Assembly (NCBI GenBank): GCA_937942405.1 | Contig: CALDEN010000067.1 | Span: forward strand, 1-14,589 | Direction: 5' to 3' | DNA from: an uncultured Saprospiraceae bacterium | GTDB taxonomy: Bacteria > Bacteroidota > Bacteroidia > Chitinophagales > Saprospiraceae | Length of the DNA stretch: 14,589 bases | Part shown: piece after piece, positions 8,201 through 14,589 of the stretch | How the letters are laid out: each line of letters opens with the position of its first letter | Numbering within the stretch: the first letter of the stretch is position 1 | Program-made: the position numbers and the translations under genes | The notes under the pieces: generated by a model | Told to the model about the DNA's origin: nothing | Database searches by the model: none | Seen by the model: the letters and a program-made list of their open reading frames with translations, nothing else

Positions 8201-9240
8201 GTCTCGCAAGATGCATCTGCTTCTATATAAATAGAAATTTCATAGATCGTCGCATCAGGAGCTTCACAAGTAAAATTATCCGGAACTCCTACTTCTGCAG
8301 GACAAGAAACAACAGGGGCTTCAGTATCCTCCACCTTAATAATCTGTACGCCATTTAACTGTACACCAGTACACCAGTCCACAAACTGCCAAGTACGTAA
8401 AATCTTCTGTCCAGGTCCGCATAAATCTATCACACTATCAGAATACTGATGCAGTATATTAGAACATTCTACACCAGTAGGCATCCCCGTAACACTTGGA
8501 TTCGGGAAATTACTATTTAAAGCAAGTGCGTCCATACATTCTAGATTTAAATCAGCAGGAATAGTTACATCTGCTAAATCTCCTCTATTAATAAATATAG
8601 TCTGCGTACATGAAGAAGAATTTCCACTTGCATCTGTTGCAAACCAAACTCTGTCTATTTGCCATCCATACGTTTCAGAACAAATGAGTGGTCCAGTTAG
8701 ATCTTCATAATTGAACCCAACTATTTCACTACAATCCGCTACCGTCGGAGCAGTTACTCCATCTGAATTGGTTGCAGTTAAAGGATCACTATCATCTGTA
8801 CATTCGATCGTTATAGGGGCTGGACACAATATTACAGGAGGAAGTTTATCTTCTACCGTAAGTGTACCCCAGCATGATAAACCACACATAGGTAGGTTTA
8901 CCGTTGCTGATAAGTTCATTCCGATATGACTCGCATCTACCGAGGCATTAGGTATGACATTTCCGTCTTCATCTGTAAGTACTACCGTGTAGTCACTAGA
9001 AGGAAAAGTCAAGTTTTGTAAAACCATTTCTGGAGTTACGACAACGATGCATCCACTAGTGGTAGAATTCAGACTGATCTGAATACCAGAATTACAAGAC
9101 ATTGTAATACCTGAGCATTGAGAACTAGCCGAGTTTACCAAAGCAAACATCATCAAGCACGTTAGGTATAATGAAAATCTTTTCATCATTGACTTTTTAG
9201 CTGTTTTGTTAATATTATTCATTGTTATTATTTCTTCCAT
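5287..9240 (-). CDS. Giant secreted T9SS substrate with Ig/HYR-like repeats, dockerin-like and cohesin-like domains (second paralogue)
   Basis: The product is up to 1317 aa, with a signal peptide ending near SASSQ (37-41). ATGs at residues 1, 7, 18 and 19 are all possible; residue 18 or 19 (MMKRFSLYL) gives the most typical signal peptide. From about 42 to 905 runs a series of Cys-rich beta-sandwich modules resembling HYR/Ig repeats, with recurrent PPVILCP-, RTW..VDWC- and DASGNSSSCTQT-type motifs. Residues 910-965 look like a carboxypeptidase-regulatory-like fold. A dockerin-like block follows at about 965-1085: NGVSTLDLVLIQKH, EF-loop Asp1005/Asn1007/Ser1009/Asp1016, and AVKIGDVN. Next come a cohesin-like domain (about 1100-1222) and a T9SS type A sorting domain (1232-1317; NKPNPF, IYYYRLTIN, KKMIVMK). 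It should be exported by Sec, then moved across the outer membrane by T9SS and anchored or released. It lies 7 bases after its larger paralogue, in one operon. Adhesive or matrix function is inferred; no catalytic domain is visible. Confidence 0.85.
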   Translation of the reverse strand: MEEIITMNNINKTAKKSMMKRFSLYLTCLMMFALVNSASSQCSGITMSCNSGIQISLNSTTSGCIVVVTPEMVLQNLTFPSSDYTVVLTDEDGNVIPNASVDASHIGMNLSATVNLPMCGLSCWGTLTVEDKLPPVILCPAPITIECTDDSDPLTATNSDGVTAPTVADCSEIVGFNYEDLTGPLICSETYGWQIDRVWFATDASGNSSSCTQTIFINRGDLADVTIPADLNLECMDALALNSNFPNPSVTGMPTGVECSNILHQYSDSVIDLCGPGQKILRTWQFVDWCTGVQLNGVQIIKVEDTEAPVVSCPAEVGVPDNFTCEAPDATIYEISIYIEADASCETTTYTDVLAPELVVECSSYTWIVGYKYGNGTGDEPDPNLPFEYTNVKVTGYTGNQPNFEISGLPIGPSWLKYTVTDACGHVTDCFTEVWVYDVTAPYAICEGGTILSLGLGECETLYATSLDDGSYDNCGNVSFLISRTGSNYQESVEFCCSDANNQTNTVYLLVTDECDNTSVCTGNVVINDLVPPTISCPSNRTVSCGSSTDPSVTGMPTVTGNCTTPTFSHSDGPLLNENCNTGYFIRTWTATSASNQTVTCTQTITIAGNDPLQANDISWGSSTLQLTGCLSGQSTDPSIIGGAPTVNNTSPCVDIAITYTDEVVNNTSPSNDFCHQIIRTWKVVDWCVYDPNSPIDFFEFEQQINLTGGAAPVFPTCNDVEIVDGHNDCQGYINLTKTATDDCSAILAYSWTLDLHDNGTVEHTGLGATMNGLYPSGTHKGVFTAVDDCGNVGECICYITIDDEVAPTPICYAEVIWPMGPGGTTEVWASDFNIKSEDTCDPSDVLSYSFTADGNTPAMEFTCADIPNGIGAEIALQMYVLDSEGNAEFCTVTLVLQDTGDYCTDVNGAGARVSGEIMSETGEEVENVEVELMNITDNAMIMDMTNQTGNYAFNAVDYYDGYAINPKKDTDHMNGVSTLDLVLIQKHILMTDTLDSPYKMIAADINASSNISATDLIELRKLILGIHETFQNNEPFVFVDQEYEFVDPRDPWAYDSTIDINSLFVNEEEADFVAVKIGDVNNSAAFNSAQESASNRSSGEMKLMFNDQEFKAGQEVELSLNLEESMDLVGFQFAIATNGMLDLIDTKATGLADFGGSNFAKTEDGLVISWNQLEAVNTERIMTLKFVATVDGYLSEALTMTDDVRAEVYNDRLEVLDLSLEASTEIDAAEGFVLYQNKPNPFTDNSEITFYTENSDGYTLDFIDINGRLVHTVNAVSSKGVNRTMISTDDLSGTGIYYYRLTINNQVETKKMIVMK

Positions 9241-9247
9241 TTCTCAA

Positions 9248-12200
9248 TTATTTCAATACGATCAATTTCTTTGTTGCCGAGTTTGTATATGAGTTTAACT
9301 GGTAATAGAGAATGCCCGAATGTTGAAGTTGATTACCGTCTATAATCACTTCATTAAGTCCTTTAGAATATTCGTCAGTTAAGGCAAAAAGAATTTTACC
9401 ATTGGCATCAAAGATGTTGATCGTCGCTTTAGACGCTTCTGGTAATTGGAATTGGATTACTGTTTCTGTTTTGAAAGGATTAGGAACGTTTTGGTGTAAA
9501 GCAAACTGGGAGTCACCCACTTGCTTAAGTTCGATACCTTTTACAACTGTAGTATTATTTTCAACGGTATACATCTCTGCTTGCGTAATACTTGAAGAGA
9601 TCGCTATACTGCTATTGCTATTTAAAGATGTGTACTCTATAGTAAGAAGATTTTGTCCGGTCGCTAATGCTACACCGTCGATATCATTCCAACTGAATGT
9701 CATCACACCTGCTTCTATCTGTGCAAAATTTGCCTCCGACACCTCTAGGTACTCTGAAGTGATATCTGCAATTTGAATATCATCTGCATTGTATTCTAGT
9801 GTAAATTGCATTCCCAGAACGAGCTCGTCGTTTGTCATGCTGAGATCGAATTTCTGAAGGTCATTTTCTATTTTGGCTGTAGCCAAATCAAGACTCACTT
9901 TATTAACTGATCTGTTGTCAGCTGTGTTCTGAGCATTGCTTAACACTACGGTCTCATTTACATCTCCTATCTTGACAGCAATAAAGTCAGCATCGGCAAT
10001 GTTATGATCTACATCATTGTATCCTACAACTTCGTTAAATGGAAATGGATTAGATGTATCTGCAAAAGTATGATCTGCATCTACAAATCTCCATGATGTA
10101 TTATTAGGAAATTCAGTATAGACACCTAGAATAAGCTTTCTTAATTCTACTAAATCGATCGCGGATAGATTACCTGAATTATTGGCATCAGCAGCGATGA
10201 TTTTGTATGGTGAATCTAAAGATGAAATACCCAATAAATGCTTCTGAATCAAAACTAGATCAAGGGTCGATACACCATTCATCACATCATCTGTCTTTTC
10301 GGCAGATACGCTATAGTCATTATACATATCTAAATTAGGGAATGCATATACTCCATCGTATGCCATGTATTCAGATGCCGGACTTTGAAGATTGTCAGAT
10401 GAAATGGTTACCATAACCTCATCAACAACTGCCTCGAATTCTGTTTGAATATTTCCAGAAAAATCGATTCTCGTATTTCCTGTAACTACATCTGTACAAT
10501 GATTTCCGTTATCTTGAATAATCAATGTGGCTGTACAGAAATCATAATTATTATCTGCATCAAACACATATATATCTACAGTCATAGAATCGATGATCCC
10601 ATCGGCAAGATCGGCACAGGTAAGCGAAAGATTAGTGTCGAACGGATTAGTTGAGAATGCAAATCTCAAATCTGAAGATGCACTACACCCTTTTGTACTA
10701 CTTGCATCAAAATCAGAAGCCCATATCATTGTAGGTCCAGGAGTAGAGATCACTGTGGTCAACACTGAAATACAAGCCGCTGTAGGTCCTACATTATGCT
10801 CTATCGTAAAGCTATCGCAACACTGATCAGTGTTACCACAAGCATCTGCGATATCCCAACATATAGTATGCGTACCTGGACTTAATTGAACATTGGCCAT
10901 GGTAGCTGTACCTCCTGATACAGTTATGTTTCTATCTATTCCATCTACAGATGCAGACCAGCTCAACTCATCAGGACAATTGTCCGTAGCTGTCGCTGTG
11001 AAAGAAACGATCTGATTACAATTACTCGTCTCACCTGTAACAATAGAAGGAAGATTACATCCAGAATCTATCGAAGGTTTAACATCATCATTTATTTTTA
11101 TTACTTGAGAATACTCCCAAATTCCTGACCCAGGAATAGTACTCGCTTGACACCAGTCTATTACTGTCCATTTTCTCAATATCTTAACACATACATTTTC
11201 TACAAAGTAGAACGGTACATCTTCATAGGTAGAAAATACACTTGAACATGCATTTGCAGACCATGTAGGTCTCTGATTTGAAGAACCTGTAATGTCGTCT
11301 GGCAATACTGCTGTGTTTTTACAACCAGAAAGAGTAACATCATTAGGCCATGAAATAGCTCCTGTAAAAGGATTGTTTAATGTTACTGTAATTGTTTGCG
11401 TTCTTGTAGTTAATGTACCGTCTTGGTTAGTGTACCTCCAAGTACGTACGATCGTACCAGCTCCACAATCATTAAAATTTGCAACAGCAGGTTTAATTTC
11501 TGTCACTGAGCCTTCGCCACAAAGCGTTTCTACAACCGATGCAGAACCAAAGGTTCCATCAAGATTACTTAAGTTAAGACCATTTATACAATCTAGACTC
11601 ACTGAAGTACTAGCTGGAAAAGTAGCCGAAGATGTAGATGGATCTTGTACAAATGCTTCTACTACACATGTACTAGTTGTACCGTTTTGAGCAGTTGCTT
11701 GTAACTCAACTAATACCGTCTGATTTGCATCTGCACAGGTAAACTTTATCTCATCTGTAAATGCAGATGATGTTCCTGCTCTTCTGATTCCCAAAGTAAC
11801 ATCTGCACAAGCAAAACTTCCATCATCAAATGTTGCAGTAGTTGCATATGCACATTTGTCTGCATTCAATGCAATGTTAGAATGTAGATCACATACTGCT
11901 TGTGGAGTACTATCATCGTAAACCAAAACCTCTGTATAACAAGCGTCGGTATTACCACATACATCTGTAATCACATACTTTACCCATGTAGGTCCTATCG
12001 GTAAATCATTAATAACGTAATTAGGAGATGATCCGGTAACATTTGTAGATATATAATTTCCTGTAATAGGAGCTTCTCCAGCTTCATTTGCCAATAAGTA
12101 TTCTATCGTCCAAGTATAATCTCCACAAGGATTTATTATCGTTGGTGGTACTACTGACCAATCGGCTGTACATGTATATTGATCATTGGTAGGAATTTCT

Positions 12201-13996
12201 GAAGCAACTTCATAACCAGCTCCAGCAGAAGCACCAGCATCAACAGGACAAGTTACAATAGGAATTGCATCTCGCATTACTACGATATTCTGAACATACA
12301 CTCTGTCCACTGGTGGATTAGCACATACATCCGTAACCGTCCACTCTCTTAATATTTTAAAGTCTAAATCACTACACCCATTGAATTTAGTATCATGATA
12401 ACCTATTTCTACATTTAGACAGTAGTCTCCTGTAGGCATTCCAGTATGCGATGGATCAGGGTTCCCATTTTCCAATGCAGGCCAGTTTCCACAAGGCTGA
12501 GGCAAAAGGCTACCGTTATTAGGCGTGAAAGCTGTGTCATAATGAGGTGGGAATATGATATCATCCAAGGTAGATGGATTTACATTAATCGTAGTAACAC
12601 ACGTACTAGAGTTTCCTGCTGCGTCAAAAATCACCCATGTTCTATCTATTACTGAACTGAATGTAGGATTAGAACAATCTGTATTTACTACAAAATCCGT
12701 ATAATATAGTGTAGCATTACCACAGTTATCATAATTGGGTACAGTATACGTACCGTCTGCATTCAATACATATCCGGTTACATTTGTAGGAAATCCAAGA
12801 TTTACATCGACATCTTGACAATTGACCATTTCTAATGCTGAGCATTCTAGTGGCGTAATCGACTTGTCTTCGATCAATGCTTTACCCCAACATGAATTAC
12901 CACCACAAAGAGCCGTGATTTCTATTCCTATTTCCATTCCCAAATAAGCTGTAGGATCTGTTGTAGGATCTATTGAAGGGTCATTTAAATCAAATGGCTT
13001 TACTGTGTAAGCATCATTAGTATATTGCATCGCTTCTAGAAACATTTCAGGAAGCAAATAATCTAAACTACAATTATCATCTAAGGTTAGATTAACCAAA
13101 CTATTACATGTTAATGTATAAGGCGTACTAGACACTACATTTACTTCTTGAGTTAAATTATCTGTACATCCAAAAGGATCTGTGATATCCACCGCTACAG
13201 TATATGTGCCGTTAGCTACAGACGACCAATCTACAAAGAAATTGGACATTGTTAGATCTGCAGAAGTAGTAGGTGTACCACCAGTGACACTCCACAAATA
13301 CGTTTGTCCCGCATCTGCCGGCGTAACAGAATACTCTGTAGTTCCGACCATGTCATCACAAACTGTTTGCTGACCTTCTATTTGATGTGCATCCTCTTCA
13401 TAACAAACTAGCGTTACATTGTCGAAGCTTTGGATCTCCCCAATTTCATCATTTTGAATACTGATTCTAAGACGAGCTTCTGATGCTGTGTTATCACAAT
13501 GATCAAGTGATACCGCTGAGGTACCTGCAGGGTTATTACCTGTACCATAAACCACATTATCTGCAGTAACGTTATCCAATCTCAATTCAAATTGTGAGTA
13601 ATCCCAACAATTGTTACATCCTGCATCGGGTGCACCAATACTTCCATTACAACTACCACATTCTGTATTATCATCTAATACAGTGGCATAGTTTCCAGAA
13701 GTTGTAACTGTAAATCTAAACGACTTACAATTAGAAACATCAATAGGATCAGTGAACCATTCAGCACGACCATCCGTATTTTCTCCAAAAAAGGAGCCTG
13801 CTTGGACTTCAAAAGAACCTGTAGTACAGGTTGGGCAACTGGCATTCCAAGCTAAGCCTTCCGAACTCATTCCCGATGTGGACGCAGCGGCCTCATCAAA
13901 AGTTTCAGAAAACAAGGTGGTCTGTCCATGACTTAAATACGAAAAATTGAGAATCGCAAAAACGATCAGCAACCTTTTCAACAATAATTGTCTCAT
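9248..13996 (-). CDS. Giant secreted T9SS substrate with N-terminal jelly-roll-like and PKD-like regions, Ig/HYR-like repeats, dockerin-like and cohesin-like domains (first paralogue)
   Basis: The product is 1582 aa with a signal peptide at 1-24 (KRLLIVFAILNFSYLSHG, then QTT). Residues 26-198 look like a beta-rich jelly-roll domain with three CxxC pairs (54/57, 113/116, 127/130). Residues 205-290 resemble a PKD domain (TYLWSVTGG, GTYTVAVDITDPFGC). From about 292 it is collinear with the downstream paralogue. Shared parts are Cys-rich HYR/Ig-like modules (RTWVIFDAAGNSSTC, REWTVTDVC, RKWTVIDWC) and a segment at 1070-1170. The dockerin-like block (1230-1350) has NGVSTLDLVLIQKH and EF-loop Asp1270/Asn1272/Ser1274/Asp1281, and a cohesin-like domain spans about 1366-1490. 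It ends in a T9SS type A domain (1497-1582; NVPNPF, ILYYQLNSY, KKLIVLK). It is the first gene of the operon. I infer a cell-surface or matrix protein and see no enzyme motifs. Confidence 0.88.
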   Translation of the reverse strand: MRQLLLKRLLIVFAILNFSYLSHGQTTLFSETFDEAAASTSGMSSEGLAWNASCPTCTTGSFEVQAGSFFGENTDGRAEWFTDPIDVSNCKSFRFTVTTSGNYATVLDDNTECGSCNGSIGAPDAGCNNCWDYSQFELRLDNVTADNVVYGTGNNPAGTSAVSLDHCDNTASEARLRISIQNDEIGEIQSFDNVTLVCYEEDAHQIEGQQTVCDDMVGTTEYSVTPADAGQTYLWSVTGGTPTTSADLTMSNFFVDWSSVANGTYTVAVDITDPFGCTDNLTQEVNVVSSTPYTLTCNSLVNLTLDDNCSLDYLLPEMFLEAMQYTNDAYTVKPFDLNDPSIDPTTDPTAYLGMEIGIEITALCGGNSCWGKALIEDKSITPLECSALEMVNCQDVDVNLGFPTNVTGYVLNADGTYTVPNYDNCGNATLYYTDFVVNTDCSNPTFSSVIDRTWVIFDAAGNSSTCVTTINVNPSTLDDIIFPPHYDTAFTPNNGSLLPQPCGNWPALENGNPDPSHTGMPTGDYCLNVEIGYHDTKFNGCSDLDFKILREWTVTDVCANPPVDRVYVQNIVVMRDAIPIVTCPVDAGASAGAGYEVASEIPTNDQYTCTADWSVVPPTIINPCGDYTWTIEYLLANEAGEAPITGNYISTNVTGSSPNYVINDLPIGPTWVKYVITDVCGNTDACYTEVLVYDDSTPQAVCDLHSNIALNADKCAYATTATFDDGSFACADVTLGIRRAGTSSAFTDEIKFTCADANQTVLVELQATAQNGTTSTCVVEAFVQDPSTSSATFPASTSVSLDCINGLNLSNLDGTFGSASVVETLCGEGSVTEIKPAVANFNDCGAGTIVRTWRYTNQDGTLTTRTQTITVTLNNPFTGAISWPNDVTLSGCKNTAVLPDDITGSSNQRPTWSANACSSVFSTYEDVPFYFVENVCVKILRKWTVIDWCQASTIPGSGIWEYSQVIKINDDVKPSIDSGCNLPSIVTGETSNCNQIVSFTATATDNCPDELSWSASVDGIDRNITVSGGTATMANVQLSPGTHTICWDIADACGNTDQCCDSFTIEHNVGPTAACISVLTTVISTPGPTMIWASDFDASSTKGCSASSDLRFAFSTNPFDTNLSLTCADLADGIIDSMTVDIYVFDADNNYDFCTATLIIQDNGNHCTDVVTGNTRIDFSGNIQTEFEAVVDEVMVTISSDNLQSPASEYMAYDGVYAFPNLDMYNDYSVSAEKTDDVMNGVSTLDLVLIQKHLLGISSLDSPYKIIAADANNSGNLSAIDLVELRKLILGVYTEFPNNTSWRFVDADHTFADTSNPFPFNEVVGYNDVDHNIADADFIAVKIGDVNETVVLSNAQNTADNRSVNKVSLDLATAKIENDLQKFDLSMTNDELVLGMQFTLEYNADDIQIADITSEYLEVSEANFAQIEAGVMTFSWNDIDGVALATGQNLLTIEYTSLNSNSSIAISSSITQAEMYTVENNTTVVKGIELKQVGDSQFALHQNVPNPFKTETVIQFQLPEASKATINIFDANGKILFALTDEYSKGLNEVIIDGNQLQHSGILYYQLNSYTNSATKKLIVLK

Positions 13997-14432
13997 GTAA
14001 AATTTGGTTTAAAAAAATTCGTTCAATCACATTAATTCATAACATAGGCATAGCACAAGTGCTGCCCCCATGTCACATGAGGTTTTGTATATATCCATTG
14101 AGTTGTCTCGGACATTAGATGCCTTCGACACCCTAGAGATGCCAATATTTAAGCCAAGGGCCCATACAAATAGTAGCTTTAGACTATATGTCCAGATATG
14201 TATTTTTCTGATTATGTATAAGAGACAGATATTGTGGAAATTGAATTTGGTATTATAAATTTTATTATTCATTAAATACTACAGCCTACCAAAAGGCTAT
14301 AATAACACGTATTTTATTAATTCTTTATTCGTTATATACCGAGCAGCGTTTGTGTAAATTTGTTCCTCTTTTAGGTGTATTACAGCCTAGCTAGCAGTTG
14401 ACATTATTTGATTTTTAACGCATAATTTATAC
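13997..14432. other. Gene-free intergenic region between divergent secreted-protein genes
   Basis: No convincing gene is present. Two short open frames (minus 14027-14272 and plus 14070-14258) overlap each other on opposite strands, resemble no family I know and have AT-rich low-complexity composition. The region must hold promoters for both flanking genes. It contains two adjacent near-palindromes (14052-14063 AGCAC-AA-GTGCT and 14069-14079 CATGTCACATG), AGATGCC twice with a 20-bp period (14117 and 14137), TACAGCCTA twice (14280 and 14381), and a Tn5 mosaic-end-like 14-mer (14215-14228). None is a proven regulatory site. Confidence 0.6.
14355..14362 (+). promoter_or_regulatory. Possible Bacteroidota -7 element for the right-hand secreted-protein gene
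   Basis: The bases TAAATTTG match TANNTTTG, and the ATG at 14433 would lie about 70 bases downstream. There is no clean TTG at the -33 distance (GTTATA lies there), so this is only a candidate. A different candidate, TTGACA-N17-CATAAT at 14398-14426, matches the E. coli-type consensus but would put the transcript start on the ATG itself. Confidence 0.25.
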
Positions 14433-14589
14433 ATGAATAACCTACCGAATAAAGCGAAGGTCTTTTATATGACTTTGTTAAGTACAGTTCTTCTTAGCCT
14501 ATTACTAACTCCATTGAGTGCTTACGTTGACATAGAAAACAACCCTTTCAGCAATACTGAAAAAGAAATAAATCATGTCACTTCTACGT
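14433..14589 (+). CDS. Secreted protein of unknown family, N-terminal fragment
   Basis: The frame is open from the ATG at 14433 to the end of the window (52 codons visible). It begins MNNLPNKAKVFYMTLL and has a basic n-region (Lys7, Lys9), a hydrophobic core (about residues 11-26, rich in Leu/Thr/Val) and a probable cleavage after LSA near residue 28. The mature part starts YVDIENNPFSN. This is a typical Sec signal peptide, so the product is exported to the periplasm, outer membrane or outside. It is divergent from the giant-protein operon. The visible part of the mature protein is too short to name a family. Confidence 0.7.
   Translation, partial: MNNLPNKAKVFYMTLLSTVLLSLLLTPLSAYVDIENNPFSNTEKEINHVTST

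Noticed and set aside
5525..13373. Plus-strand open frames of 60-130 codons inside the two giant genes
   Set aside because: They run antisense to long, clearly coding frames and show only reverse-complement patterns of the repeats; none has a recognisable domain.
5287..13996. The repeats in the giant genes as a CRISPR array or DNA-level tandem repeat
   Set aside because: The repetition is at the protein-module level with diverged DNA and module sizes of roughly 70-130 codons; there are no regular short repeats and spacers.
14027..14272. 81-codon minus-strand open frame, with a 62-codon plus-strand frame opposite (14070-14258)
   Set aside because: The two overlap on opposite strands, resemble no known family and have no ordered domain or signal-peptide pattern; the composition is that of AT-rich spacer.
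14283..14298. AGCCT-N6-AGGCT hairpin as a terminator
   Set aside because: The stem is only 5 bp, no T run follows, and no gene ends nearby on either strand.

Overview
The window is AT-rich DNA that most likely comes from a member of the Bacteroidota, probably a Saprospiria-like environmental bacterium. The main reason is the pair of very large secreted proteins that end in a type IX secretion system (T9SS) type A sorting domain preceded by a dockerin-like block (NGVSTLDLVLIQKH ... AVKIGDVN). That combination is typical of Saprospiria-like genomes. The gene style also fits: RluA-family and LuxC-like genes packed with 1-8 nt overlaps, and no obvious Shine-Dalgarno dependence. Taxonomic placement is inference from protein style, not from a marker gene.

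Left part (1-5199), housekeeping and metabolism. On the + strand, the 3' end of a VOC/glyoxalase-fold gene overlaps a CYTH-domain gene by ATGA. Converging on these is a three-gene minus-strand operon read as RluA-family pseudouridine synthase -> LuxC-like acyl-CoA reductase -> endonuclease III, with overlapping start and stop codons. A 71-bp divergent gap separates it from a + strand Cys/Met-metabolism PLP enzyme, which runs tail to tail into a minus-strand YfcE-like metallophosphoesterase.

Central part (5222-13996). This is a two-gene minus-strand operon of giant secreted proteins, 1582 aa followed 7 nt later by up to 1317 aa, closed by a strong intrinsic terminator at 5226-5261. The two proteins are diverged tandem paralogues. 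They share a collinear series of Cys-rich Ig/HYR-like modules, then a carboxypeptidase-regulatory-like segment, a dockerin-like block, a cohesin-like domain and a T9SS signal. The first protein has an additional N-terminal region of about 290 aa (jelly-roll-like plus PKD-like). They presumably form a surface or extracellular adhesive or matrix structure; the sequence alone does not tell the ligand.

Right part (13997-14589). A gene-free stretch of about 436 bp carries small palindromes, a 7-bp direct repeat with a 20-bp period, and a 14-nt perfect match to the Tn5/Nextera mosaic end that may be a library artefact. It is followed by the start of a + strand gene whose product begins with a signal peptide and runs off the window. 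I found no CRISPR array, tRNA, rRNA, insertion sequence or obvious defence system. The most noteworthy element is the paralogous giant-protein operon, in which dockerin-like and cohesin-like domains lie next to each other in both chains.
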